NCBI RefSeq assembly: GCF_013386115.1
Contig: NZ_JACAOR010000013.1
Coordinates: forward strand, 477,175 to 541,174
Reading direction: 5' to 3'
DNA length: 64,000 bases
Origin: Pseudomonas gingeri
Lineage (GTDB): Bacteria > Pseudomonadota > Gammaproteobacteria > Pseudomonadales > Pseudomonadaceae
Shown here: piece by piece, positions 51,402 through 59,899 of the stretch
Position numbering within the stretch: position 1 is the first letter of the stretch
Layout: each line of letters opens with the position of its first letter
Translations under genes and position numbers: made by a program
Notes under the pieces: model-generated
Told to the model about the DNA's origin: nothing
Database searches by the model: none
The model's input: only the letters and a program-made list of their open reading frames with translations

Positions 51402-51474
51402 ATGTGGGAGCGGGCTTGCCGCGAAGAGGCACCTGAAGCCAGAAAAAGCTTCGCGGGCAAGCCCGCTCCCACAT
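51402..51474. repeat. REP inverted pair after osmC
   Basis: ATGTGGGAGCGGGCTTGCC (51402-51420) and the inverse GGGCAAGCCCGCTCCCACAT (51455-51474) flank a spacer with AAAAAGCTTCGC. It is a standard REP doublet between osmC and DUF1161 copy 2. Confidence 0.9.
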
Positions 51475-51635
51475 TCTCCCCGAGTACCTTCCCCCCGGGT
51501 AACACTCCAAGCAAATACCCGGGTTTGCGCAACTGTGAGCTGGGTCAGAACTTGGCTCGCCCGGTTGTGGTCCAATCTGGTGTGGCAACCCAGTGCGTAC
51601 GCCCTTGCGACGCGTTGCCGCGAAGGAGCCTGACC

Positions 51636-51875
51636 ATGAAACGCATCGCCCTGGGATTTTTCTGTTGTGCACTGGCTGCGTCGGCCCTGGCGGCCCCGAA
51701 AGACTGCGAGGAGCTGAGGAAAGAAATCGAGGTCAAGATCCAGGCCAACGCCGTGCCGTCCTACACCCTGGAGATCGTCTCCAAGGAGGAGGCCGAGAAG
51801 CATGACGCCGCCATGGTGGTCGGGACCTGCGAAAACGGCACCAAGGCAATCATCTACCAGAAGAACGATATCTGA
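51636..51875 (+). CDS. DUF1161 small exported protein, copy 2
   Basis: The 79-residue protein has a signal peptide (MKRIALGFFCCALAASALAA) and a DUF1161 domain (CEELRKEIEVKIQANAVPSYTL, VVGTCENGTKAIIY). It aligns along its length with copy 1 at 49296, sharing the CEEL...EI..KI.A core, the VVG-C-G-TK-I-Y end and both cysteines. AAGGAG lies upstream of the ATG. Function unknown. Confidence 0.88.
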   Translation: MKRIALGFFCCALAASALAAPKDCEELRKEIEVKIQANAVPSYTLEIVSKEEAEKHDAAMVVGTCENGTKAIIYQKNDI

Positions 51876-51881
51876 GGCCGG

Positions 51882-52295
51882 CTACGGCATGCACAGCACC
51901 GTACGGTCGCCGGCGATCTGTTCGCCCTTGTCGTTGTAGAGCCGGGCATTGGCCTGGAAGCCCAGGGCAACGCCTTCCAGGCGATAACGCCGACCGGCTT
52001 CGAAGTGATCGTAGGGCACCGTGATGTAGCAGATGCGCTCCAGTGGATCGGTGTTCATCGCCATGCCGCCGACATACACATCGAAGTCGAAACGCACGGT
52101 CAGTTCATGGGCACCGGGGGTGACCTGGAAGAAGCGCCCGTCATCCAGGCGTTTTTTATCCACGCTTTCGGCCATGACCAGGGTGCCGGTACGGGTACCC
52201 ACGTCGATCCAGGCCATTTGCGGGTCGACCGCCGGCAGTGGGCTGACGCAGCCGCCAAGGCTGGCGAGGGCAAGGAGGGAAAGAAGCTTGCGCAT
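51882..52295 (-). CDS. Conserved hypothetical lipoprotein
   Basis: The 137-residue protein has a type II signal peptide with lipobox LGGC (Cys16). The mature part shows GAHELTVRFDFDVYVGG and an all-beta pattern but no enzyme motifs. It is expected as a lipid-anchored envelope protein. It is convergent with DUF1161 copy 2 and divergent from the aminopeptidase gene. I do not recognise a family with certainty. Confidence 0.72.
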   Translation of the reverse strand: MRKLLSLLALASLGGCVSPLPAVDPQMAWIDVGTRTGTLVMAESVDKKRLDDGRFFQVTPGAHELTVRFDFDVYVGGMAMNTDPLERICYITVPYDHFEAGRRYRLEGVALGFQANARLYNDKGEQIAGDRTVLCMP

Positions 52296-52457
52296 GATGG
52301 ATTTCGCTCGGTGATATGAGGTTCAGCATACCCGTGATCGATGCCTCGGGTCGCCTTGGCCAACATCCGGTGAACACCTGACCCTCGACAATCATTCATG
52401 ATTATTTTCCGCCCCACGCGATAGTCTTGCAGCAAACCCCGACCGGAAGACTTCCCC

Positions 52458-53537
52458 ATGGTGCACAGGTGGTGCTCAGCCCCTGGGCGACTCACGCCCA
52501 TTTTACGTCCCGCGCTCGCCGGCCTCCTGCTTTTGCTGGTCGGCGGTTGCAGCAGCGTGAGTTATTACAGCCAGTTGGCCGGTGGGCAGTTGAGCCTGTT
52601 GCGGGCCCGGGAGCCGGTCGCCGCGGTGATCGCCGATCCGAGCCGCGATCCCAGGCTGCGCGAGCACCTGGTGCATTCCCAGGAGGCGCGGACTTTCGCC
52701 AGCCAGCAGCTGCATCTGCCGGATAACCGCAGTTACCGCCTGTATGCCGATATCAAGCGGCCCTATGTGGTCTGGAATGTCTTCGCCACGCCGGAGTTTT
52801 CCCTGACCCCGCAGAGCCACTGTTTCCCCATCGCTGGCTGCGTGGCCTATCGCGGTTACTACGACCAGGGCGCGGCCCGGGGCGAAGCCGCCCTGCAACG
52901 CCAGCAGGGCCTGGATGTGTACATTGGCGGCGTCGAGGCCTACTCGACGCTGGGCTGGTTCGACGATCCGATTCTCAACTCGATGCTGAACTGGGGCGAC
53001 GAGCGCCTGGCGACGCTGATCTTCCATGAGCTGGCGCACCAGCGTTTCTATGTGAAGGACGACACCGAGTTCAACGAGTCCTACGCCAACTTCGTCGAGC
53101 AGGAAGGCACGCGCCAATGGCGAGCGGCGCGGGGCTTGCCACCGGCCAAGGCCAATGACGTGGCGCAGAAGGATCAGTTCATCGAACTGGTGCTGCACAC
53201 CCGTGAACGCCTGCAGGCGCTCTACGCCCTGCCCTTGCCGGCCGAGCAGATGCGCGAGCGCAAGGCCGCCGAATTCGAGCGCCTGCGCCAGGAGTACCGG
53301 CGCGTGCAGGCGACGCAGTGGGCGGGGGACAAGCGCTATGACGCCTGGATCAACTCGCCGCTGAACAACGCCAAGCTGCTGCCCTTCGGTCTCTATGACC
53401 AGTGGGTGCCGGCTTTCGCCGCGTTGTTCAGGCAGGTCAACGGTGATTGGCCGGCATTTTTCACGGCGGTGGAGAGGCTCGGAAACCTGCCGGTCGCCGA
53501 GCGCAAGGCGGCGTTGCGTCAATTGATGCCAGGCTGA
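52458..53537 (+). CDS. Putative zinc aminopeptidase lipoprotein (Aminopep family)
   Basis: The 359-residue protein has a lipoprotein signal peptide (AGLLLLLVGGC, Cys31) and the zinc metalloprotease motif LIFHELAHQRFYVK. A downstream FNESYANFVEQEG supplies the likely third ligand. It resembles the putative aminopeptidases of Pfam family PF10023. Substrate unknown; location is the envelope. Confidence 0.85.
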   Translation: MVHRWCSAPGRLTPILRPALAGLLLLLVGGCSSVSYYSQLAGGQLSLLRAREPVAAVIADPSRDPRLREHLVHSQEARTFASQQLHLPDNRSYRLYADIKRPYVVWNVFATPEFSLTPQSHCFPIAGCVAYRGYYDQGAARGEAALQRQQGLDVYIGGVEAYSTLGWFDDPILNSMLNWGDERLATLIFHELAHQRFYVKDDTEFNESYANFVEQEGTRQWRAARGLPPAKANDVAQKDQFIELVLHTRERLQALYALPLPAEQMRERKAAEFERLRQEYRRVQATQWAGDKRYDAWINSPLNNAKLLPFGLYDQWVPAFAALFRQVNGDWPAFFTAVERLGNLPVAERKAALRQLMPG

Positions 53538-53542
53538 AAGGC

Positions 53543-53628
53543 GCTTTCGCGGGCAAGCCCGCCCCCACAAAGACAGGCCCATGACACCGGCGCTACGGTG
53601 GGAGCGGGCTTGCCCGCGAACGAAGGCG
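53543..53628. repeat. REP inverted pair after the aminopeptidase gene
   Basis: CGCGGGCAAGCCCGCCCCCACA (53548-53569) and the inverse GTGGGAGCGGGCTTGCCCGCG (53598-53618) form a REP doublet. It fills the 106-bp gap between two convergent genes. Confidence 0.9.
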
Positions 53629-53643
53629 ACTCGCCCTGGCGCC

Positions 53644-54288
53644 CTACACAAACGCCCGATGCAGGTCGGCCAGGGTCTGGAAGTGATACGCCGGCTGTTC
53701 GCCCTCCAGCTCCGCGAAGCTGCCGAAACCATAACCCACCGCCGCCGCATCCAGGCCGTTGCGTCGGGCGCCGATCAGGTCATGCTTGCGGTCGCCGATC
53801 ATCAGCGTATTGCCCGGCTCCAGTTTTTCCTCGGCGATCAGGTGGGCGATCAGCTCGACCTTGTCGGTCCGGGTGCCGTCCAGCTCGCTGCCGTAGATCA
53901 TCTTGAAGTGCCGGGCAAAATCGAAATGCCGGGCAATCTCGCGGGCGAACACCCAGGGCTTGGACGTGGCGATGTACAGGGTGCGGCCTTGTCCGCCGAG
54001 GGTTTCCAGCAAGGGCGTGACCCCATCGAACACCCGGTTTTCATACAGCCCGGTGACCTTGAAACGCTCGCGGTAGAAATTCACCGCTTCCCAGGCCCTG
54101 GCCTCGTCGAAACCGTAGAACTGCATGAACGCCTGCAACAGCGGTGGCCCGATAAAGTGTTCGAGCTTGCTCAGGTCCGGCTCGTCGATGCCCAGCTTGC
54201 CTAGGGCGTACTGGATCGAGCGGGTGATGCCTTCGCGCGGGTCGGTCAGGGTGCCGTCGAGGTCGAACAAAATCGTCTGGTAGTGCAT
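53644..54288 (-). CDS. HAD-family hydrolase (phosphoglycolate phosphatase-like)
   Basis: The 214-residue protein has the HAD nucleophile motif FDLDGTL (Asp9, Asp11), an alpha-helical cap, IATSKPWVFA with the second-motif Ser/Thr, and MIGDRKHDLIGA with the metal-binding aspartates. This set matches the Gph/PpaX subgroup. The precise phosphate ester is not determined. The ATG at 54288 is used; the track-like longer frame opens at 54309. It is 28 bp after the gamma-carbonic anhydrase gene on the same strand, likely one operon. Confidence 0.88.
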   Translation of the reverse strand: MHYQTILFDLDGTLTDPREGITRSIQYALGKLGIDEPDLSKLEHFIGPPLLQAFMQFYGFDEARAWEAVNFYRERFKVTGLYENRVFDGVTPLLETLGGQGRTLYIATSKPWVFAREIARHFDFARHFKMIYGSELDGTRTDKVELIAHLIAEEKLEPGNTLMIGDRKHDLIGARRNGLDAAAVGYGFGSFAELEGEQPAYHFQTLADLHRAFV

Positions 54289-54316
54289 GAAATACCCCAA
54301 TCTGTACAAAAAACGA

Positions 54317-54865
54317 TCAGTCAGCCTGGTGGTAGCCTTCGGCGATATGCTGATCCTTGAGCTTCACGTAGTTCGAGGCGCTGTAGGTGAAGAAAGCCTT
54401 CTCCTTGTCCGTCAGGGCGCGCACCTGCTTCACCGGGCTGCCGACATAGAGAAAGCCGCTGGCCAGGCGCTTGCCCGGCGGTACCAGGCTGCCGGCACCG
54501 ACGATCACCTCGTCCTCGATCACCGCGCCATCCATGACGATGCTGCCCATGCCGATCAGGATCCGGCTGCCGACGCTGCAACCGTGCAGCATGACCTTGT
54601 GGGCGATGGTCACGTCGTCACCGATCAGCAGCGGGAAACCCTCCGGATTGAAGGGCCCGGCATGGGTGATGTGCAGCACGCAGCCATCCTGCACGCTGGT
54701 GCGGGCGCCGATGCGGATGCGGTGCATGTCGCCACGGATCACTGTCAGCGGCCACACCGAGCTGTCGGCGCCGATCTCGACATCGCCGATCACCACCGCC
54801 GACGCATCGACAAAAGCCCCGGCGCCAAGGGTCGGCGTGTGATTCTGATAGGTGCGAAGGGTCAC
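54317..54865 (-). CDS. Gamma-carbonic anhydrase family protein
   Basis: The 182-residue left-handed beta-helix protein has hexapeptide repeats and the zinc ligand histidines H68 (HITHAG), H89 and H94 (IAHKVMLHGC). It begins at a GTG at 54865. Many members of this YrdA-like group show weak or no carbonic anhydrase activity, so enzyme function is uncertain. It is divergent from prlC. Confidence 0.9.
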   Translation of the reverse strand: MTLRTYQNHTPTLGAGAFVDASAVVIGDVEIGADSSVWPLTVIRGDMHRIRIGARTSVQDGCVLHITHAGPFNPEGFPLLIGDDVTIAHKVMLHGCSVGSRILIGMGSIVMDGAVIEDEVIVGAGSLVPPGKRLASGFLYVGSPVKQVRALTDKEKAFFTYSASNYVKLKDQHIAEGYHQAD

Positions 54866-54967
54866 GATAGGCTCTCTCTCTGTTGCTGATAGCTGCGGTA
54901 GGCATTGATTGTAATTAAGATGGCCCCATCTTTGTTCTTACATGTTTCTCCAGCCAAGGTACCCACC

Positions 54968-57019
54968 GTGAGCGCGAACAACCCTCTTCTGCAGTCCTAC
55001 GACCTGCCGCCGTTCTCGGCGATCCGTGCCGAGCACGTGCAACCGGCCATCGAGCAGATTCTCGCCGACAACCGTGCCGCCATCGAAGGCATCCTGCAAA
55101 GCCAGGGGAAAAATCCGAGCTGGGCCGGCCTGGTCCTGGCCATGGACGAGCTCAATGACCGCCTGGGCGCCGCCTGGAGTCCGGTCAGCCACCTCAACGC
55201 CGTGTGCAACAGCGCCGAGCTGCGCGAAGCCTATGAGGCCTGCCTGCCAGCCCTGAGCGCCTACTCCACCGAGTTGGGCCAGAACCGCGCCCTGTTCCAG
55301 GCCTTCGAGGCGCTGGCCAACAGCCCCGAGGCCGCCGGCTTCGACGTGGCGCAGAAGACTATTCTCGAACATTCCCTGCGTGACTTCCGGCTCTCGGGTA
55401 TCGACCTGCCGGAGGCCGAGCAGAAGCGTTACGCCGAAGTGCAGAGCAAGCTGTCCGAACTGGGCAGCCGCTTCTCCAACCAGTTGCTCGATGCGACCCA
55501 GGCCTGGACCAGACACATTGTCGACGAGGCCGGCCTCGCCGGGCTTAGCGCCTCGGCCAAGGCACAGATGGCCGCCGCCGCCCAGGCCAAGGGCCTCGAC
55601 GGCTGGCTGATCACCCTGGAATTCCCGAGCTACTACGCGGTGATGACCTACGCCGAGGACCGCGCCCTGCGCGAAGAGGTGTACGCCGCCTACTGCACCC
55701 GTGCGTCGGACCAGGGCCCGAACGCCGGCCAGAACGACAACGGCCCGGTGATGCAGGAAATCCTCGACTTGCGCCAGGAGCTGGCGCAATTGCTCGGCTT
55801 CGCCAGTTTCTCCGAGCTGAGCCTGGCGACCAAGATGGCCGACTCCAGCGACCAGGTGCTGACCTTCCTGCGCGACCTGGCCAAGCGCAGCAAGCCGTTT
55901 GCCGCCCAGGACCTGCAACAGCTCAGGGCCTACGCCGCCGAGCAGGGCTGTGCCGAACTGCAAAGCTGGGACAGCGGGTTCTACGGCGAGAAGCTGCGTG
56001 AACAGCGCTACAGCGTTTCCCAGGAAGCCCTGCGCGCCTATTTCCCGATCGACAAGGTGCTCGGCGGCCTGTTCGCCATCGTCCAGCGCCTGTACGGCAT
56101 CGAGATCGCCGAGCAGAAAGGCTTCGACACCTGGCACCCGGATGTCCGCCTGTTCGAGATCAAGGAGAACGGCCAGCATGTCGGCCGCTTCTTCTTCGAC
56201 CTCTACGCCCGCGCCAACAAGCGTGGCGGTGCCTGGATGGACGGCGCCCGCGACCGTCGCCGTACCGTCGATGGCGTGCTGCAGAGCCCGGTGGCGAACC
56301 TGGTGTGCAACTTCGCCCCGGCCGACAGCGGCAAGCCTGCGCTGCTGACCCACGATGAAGTGACCACCCTGTTCCACGAATTCGGCCACGGCCTGCATCA
56401 CCTGCTGACCCGCGTCGAGCACGCCGGTGTCTCCGGCATCAATGGCGTGGCCTGGGATGCGGTGGAATTGCCGAGCCAGTTCATGGAGAACTGGTGCTGG
56501 GAGCCGGAAGGCCTGGCGCTGATCTCCGGCCACTACGAAAGCGGTGAGCCGCTGCCCCAGGACCTGCTGGAAAAGATGCTCGCGGCAAAAAACTTCCAGT
56601 CCGGCCTGATGATGGTCCGCCAGCTGGAGTTCTCGCTGTTCGACTTCGAACTGCACGCCACCCACGGCGACGGCCGCAGCGTGGCGCAGGTTCTCGAGGG
56701 CGTGCGCGACGAGGTCTCGGTGATGCGTCCGCCGGCCTACAACCGCTTCCCCAACAGCTTTGCGCACATTTTCGCCGGCGGTTACGCGGCGGGTTACTAC
56801 AGCTACAAGTGGGCTGAAGTGCTGTCGGCCGATGCCTTCTCCAGGTTCGAGGAAGAAGGCGTGCTCAACGCCGAGACCGGTCGCGCGTTCCGCGAGGCCA
56901 TCCTGGCCCGTGGCGGCTCTCAGGCGCCGATGGTGCTGTTCGTCGACTTCCGTGGCCGTGAGCCGTCGATTGACGCACTCTTGCGCCACAGCGGCCTGAG
57001 TGAGGACGCGGCAGCATGA
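54968..57019 (+). CDS. prlC: Oligopeptidase A (PrlC)
   Basis: PrlC is a cytosolic M3 zinc metallopeptidase that degrades signal peptides and oligopeptides. The 683-residue protein has the HEFGH zinc motif at residues 470-474 and a downstream conserved QFMENWCWEP block. The GTG start at 54968 (MSANNPLLQSYDLPPF) gives the family length and has AAGG upstream; a longer frame from 54905 is rejected. yheV overlaps it by four bases. Confidence 0.97.
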   Translation: MSANNPLLQSYDLPPFSAIRAEHVQPAIEQILADNRAAIEGILQSQGKNPSWAGLVLAMDELNDRLGAAWSPVSHLNAVCNSAELREAYEACLPALSAYSTELGQNRALFQAFEALANSPEAAGFDVAQKTILEHSLRDFRLSGIDLPEAEQKRYAEVQSKLSELGSRFSNQLLDATQAWTRHIVDEAGLAGLSASAKAQMAAAAQAKGLDGWLITLEFPSYYAVMTYAEDRALREEVYAAYCTRASDQGPNAGQNDNGPVMQEILDLRQELAQLLGFASFSELSLATKMADSSDQVLTFLRDLAKRSKPFAAQDLQQLRAYAAEQGCAELQSWDSGFYGEKLREQRYSVSQEALRAYFPIDKVLGGLFAIVQRLYGIEIAEQKGFDTWHPDVRLFEIKENGQHVGRFFFDLYARANKRGGAWMDGARDRRRTVDGVLQSPVANLVCNFAPADSGKPALLTHDEVTTLFHEFGHGLHHLLTRVEHAGVSGINGVAWDAVELPSQFMENWCWEPEGLALISGHYESGEPLPQDLLEKMLAAKNFQSGLMMVRQLEFSLFDFELHATHGDGRSVAQVLEGVRDEVSVMRPPAYNRFPNSFAHIFAGGYAAGYYSYKWAEVLSADAFSRFEEEGVLNAETGRAFREAILARGGSQAPMVLFVDFRGREPSIDALLRHSGLSEDAAA

Positions 57020-57300
57020 GTGAGGCACCCGTGACCAGGACCAAGAAGCGCTTTATCGCCGGGGCGGTCTGCCCGGCGTGCAGCGAGCAGGACAAGCTGA
57101 TGATGTGGAGCGAGGACGACGTTCCGCACCGTGAGTGCGTGGCCTGTGGCTATGCCGATACGCTGAACGAGCAAGGCTTGTCGGTGCCCAGGGAGTTGGG
57201 TACGCGGGTCAACACGCCAGTGGTGAAGGTCGCCGACAAGAAAGTCCAGACCGTGCAGTTTTTCCCCAATCCGAAGCTGAAGAAGGCCGAGGACAAGTAA
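57016..57300 (+). CDS. yheV: YheV-family zinc-ribbon protein
   Basis: The 94-residue protein has two CxxC pairs (Cys19, Cys22 and Cys41, Cys44) forming a zinc ribbon, then a basic C-terminal tail. The YheV family is found directly after prlC in many gamma-proteobacteria. Its ATG overlaps the prlC stop in an ATGA junction. Function is unknown. Confidence 0.92.
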   Translation: MSEAPVTRTKKRFIAGAVCPACSEQDKLMMWSEDDVPHRECVACGYADTLNEQGLSVPRELGTRVNTPVVKVADKKVQTVQFFPNPKLKKAEDK

Positions 57301-57313
57301 CCTCCCGCGTGCC

Positions 57314-57345
57314 GGTCTCCCGAGGCGTTTCGCGCCCGGGAGACC
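57314..57345. terminator. Hairpin between yheV and the SphA-like gene
   Basis: GGTCTCCCG (57314-57322) pairs with CGGGAGACC (57337-57345). It lies between two convergent genes and could end either transcript, although neither side has a strong T run. Confidence 0.5.
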
Positions 57346-57351
57346 GCGTTC

Positions 57352-58302
57352 CTATTTGCCGAACGGGATGATGAATTTCAGCCACAGTCTTTCGCCCTGG
57401 GGCCGATATTCGCTTTCGAACTCGTGCTGCCAGGTGGCGATTATCTGCGCCGGTCCGGCGTTGTACCTGATCGCCGGTCCCAGGGCGAAGGCCTGGCCCT
57501 TCAGGCCGTCCAGGCTGTCGATGACATCCTGCGTCGCCCGGTCGCTGACGTGGTCGTCGGTGGTCTGTTTGTAGTAATAGCCCGAGACCCCCACCTGCCA
57601 CTGGTCGATGTTGTAGCCGGCGGCGAAGTCGACGTGCAATTCCTGCCCGGAGCGGTAGTCGCTGCCGGTCGGGTTCAGCCCGGTGATCTGGGCGGAGGTG
57701 TTCTTCTGGTTGAAGTCGTACATGAACTTCATGTCCAGGGCGAAGCCGTTGGGGTCGTAATAGGCAAACGCCACGACCGGTTCGAAGTTCCAGTAGTGCC
57801 GGCTGAAGTTGGCCTGGGCGTTGCGATCGTAGCTGCCGATGGGCACGTTGATGTCCAGGCCGGTGGTGAGATGCAGACCATTGTCGAAATGCCAGCCCAT
57901 GATCAGCGGGTTCACGGTGATGTCCCCGACACCCCGGCGATGATCGTTGACCCCCGCCGCATCGACCTCCAGATCCACCAGCGGGACGATGAGGTGGCCG
58001 CCCCAGTTCGCGCCCATGAAGGTCTTGTCGCTGACATAGACGGTTCGCGAGACCAATGCATCGGCGCGGACCTTGAAGTCCGGGAGAAAGCCGGAATGGC
58101 CGTTGCCGTCATTGAAGCGGTTGGCGCTGTATTGCGTCAGGTAGGTCAGCTCATAGAGACCGGGCGGCGGCAGTGCCCCGGCCAGGTAGTTCTCTGCACC
58201 GTTGGGATACACACCGCCTCCGGTTTCCGTTGCCTGCGCAGTGTTGATCAGGCCGAGCGAGGCACAGAGTGTGGTGGCGATGCCGATGTGTCTGATAGTC
58301 AT
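57352..58302 (-). CDS. SphA-like outer-membrane transport protein
   Basis: The 316-residue protein has a signal peptide (cleavage near AQA, residue 23) and the alternating aromatic beta-strand pattern of outer-membrane channels (LTYLTQYSANRFNDG, GYNIDQWQVGVSGYYYKQT). It ends in LWLKFIIPFGK, near the aromatic C-terminus of barrel proteins. It resembles the SphA / MetA-pathway-of-phenol-degradation family, found with aromatic catabolic genes. The substrate is unknown. It is 91 bp after the aldehyde dehydrogenase gene on the same strand. Confidence 0.82.
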   Translation of the reverse strand: MTIRHIGIATTLCASLGLINTAQATETGGGVYPNGAENYLAGALPPPGLYELTYLTQYSANRFNDGNGHSGFLPDFKVRADALVSRTVYVSDKTFMGANWGGHLIVPLVDLEVDAAGVNDHRRGVGDITVNPLIMGWHFDNGLHLTTGLDINVPIGSYDRNAQANFSRHYWNFEPVVAFAYYDPNGFALDMKFMYDFNQKNTSAQITGLNPTGSDYRSGQELHVDFAAGYNIDQWQVGVSGYYYKQTTDDHVSDRATQDVIDSLDGLKGQAFALGPAIRYNAGPAQIIATWQHEFESEYRPQGERLWLKFIIPFGK

Positions 58303-58393
58303 GGTTCGATCTTCTTATTAGTGGCCGGTCATACGCCCGGCAGCCGTCGGCCGAGCGCATGGAAGGCAATGGGTTGCGGTGGTCTTTTCGCAG

Positions 58394-59845
58394 TTACAGC
58401 GGGTAATGGCGCGGTTGCTGCTGGATGGTCAGCCAGCGCAGGTCGGTGAACTCGGCGACCCCGGCCTCGCCACCGAAGCGACCATGGCCCGAAGCCCCCA
58501 GGCCACCGAACGGCGCCTGTGGTTCGTCGTGGACCGTGGCGCCGTTGATGTGGCAGATTCCCGAGCGGATCCGCCCGGCGACGTCCATCGCGCGGGAAAT
58601 GTCGCGGGTGAACACGGCCGCTGACAGGCCATATTCGCTGTCATTGGCGATGCGGATCGCGTCTTCCTGGTCCTTGGCCCGGATCACCGAAACCACCGGC
58701 CCGAACGATTCCTGCGTATAAAGCCGCATGGCCGGGGTGACCTGGTCGATGACATTCGCCGGGATCAGCACGCCCTGCCCGTCGTCACCGGCCAGGCGTG
58801 TCGCGCCGGCCGCCAGGGCATCGGCGATCAGTGTCCGGACCCGCTCCGCGGCCTGGGGGTCGATGACCGAGCCCAGTGGCGTCGAGTGCTTGCGCGGGTC
58901 GTCTGCGCGCAATGCCATGGCCCGCTGTGCCAGGCGTTCGACGAAGGCTTCGGCGATGCCAGGGGTGACGATGACCCGCTCGGTGGACATGCAGATCTGT
59001 CCTTGATTCATGAAGGCGCCGAAGATCGCGGCATCCACGGCCGTTTCGAGATCGGCATCATCGAGCACCAGCAACGGCGCCTTGCCGCCCAGTTCCAGCA
59101 GCGCCGGCTTGAGCTGGCGCCCGCAACGTTCGGCGATCAGCCGGCCGACCCGGGTCGACCCGGTGAAATTCACGCGTCGCACCGCCGGAGCATCGATCAG
59201 GGCATTGACGATGGCGCCGGCGTCCTCCGGGGCGTTGCTGAGGACATTCACCACCCCCTTGGGAAACCCCGCCCGCAGAAAGGCCTGGCCGATCAGCGAG
59301 TGCGTCTGCGGGCAGGCTTCCGAGGCCTTGAGAATGACACTGTTGCCACAGGCCAGTGCCGTGGCGATTGCCCGCACCCCGAGGATCACTGGCGCGTTCC
59401 AGGGAGCGATCCCCAGCACGACGCCGGCGGCCTGGCGGATCGACATCGAGAAACAGCCGGGCATGTCCGACGGGATGGTTTCGCCCCGGACGGCCGTGGT
59501 CAGCGAGGCCGCCTCGCGCAGGATCGATGCGCCCAGGGCGATGTTGAACGTGGCCCAGCCCTGCGTGGCACCGGTTTCCCGGGCCATCGCCGCCGTCAGT
59601 TCCGCGCTGAGGCCGAGCAGCTCCCGGGCCGCCTCCAGCAGCAGGTTGCGCCGGTAGTCCGGGCCGCTCCGCGACCAGCTGACAAAGGCCTGGGCGGCGG
59701 CTTCGACCGCGCTGGCGGTGTCGTCGAGGGTGGCGGCGGCGGCGGTGGTGGCCACGGTGTCCGCGACAAAGTCGTGGCGCACGAAGGTCGCACCGTTCGA
59801 GGCGGGCCGCAGCTCGCCATTGATCAGTAACAGGGTGTTCGACAT
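58394..59845 (-). CDS. NAD(P)-dependent aldehyde dehydrogenase (vanillin/salicylaldehyde-type)
   Basis: Oxidises an aldehyde to a carboxylate with NAD(P). The 483-residue protein has catalytic Glu251 (LELGGKAP) and Cys285 (NQGQICMS). The C-terminal HINGATVHDEPQAPFGG segment is typical of the Vdh/NahF-like aromatic aldehyde dehydrogenases. The exact aldehyde is not readable from the sequence. It lies 54 bp after the MFS gene, and the SphA-like gene follows, so they are probably co-transcribed. Confidence 0.9.
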   Translation of the reverse strand: MSNTLLLINGELRPASNGATFVRHDFVADTVATTAAAATLDDTASAVEAAAQAFVSWSRSGPDYRRNLLLEAARELLGLSAELTAAMARETGATQGWATFNIALGASILREAASLTTAVRGETIPSDMPGCFSMSIRQAAGVVLGIAPWNAPVILGVRAIATALACGNSVILKASEACPQTHSLIGQAFLRAGFPKGVVNVLSNAPEDAGAIVNALIDAPAVRRVNFTGSTRVGRLIAERCGRQLKPALLELGGKAPLLVLDDADLETAVDAAIFGAFMNQGQICMSTERVIVTPGIAEAFVERLAQRAMALRADDPRKHSTPLGSVIDPQAAERVRTLIADALAAGATRLAGDDGQGVLIPANVIDQVTPAMRLYTQESFGPVVSVIRAKDQEDAIRIANDSEYGLSAAVFTRDISRAMDVAGRIRSGICHINGATVHDEPQAPFGGLGASGHGRFGGEAGVAEFTDLRWLTIQQQPRHYPL

Positions 59846-59899
59846 TTTGCGAATCTCTGGTTGGGAAGAAGCGATTGCGTGGTCCGTGTCTCGCCGGTT

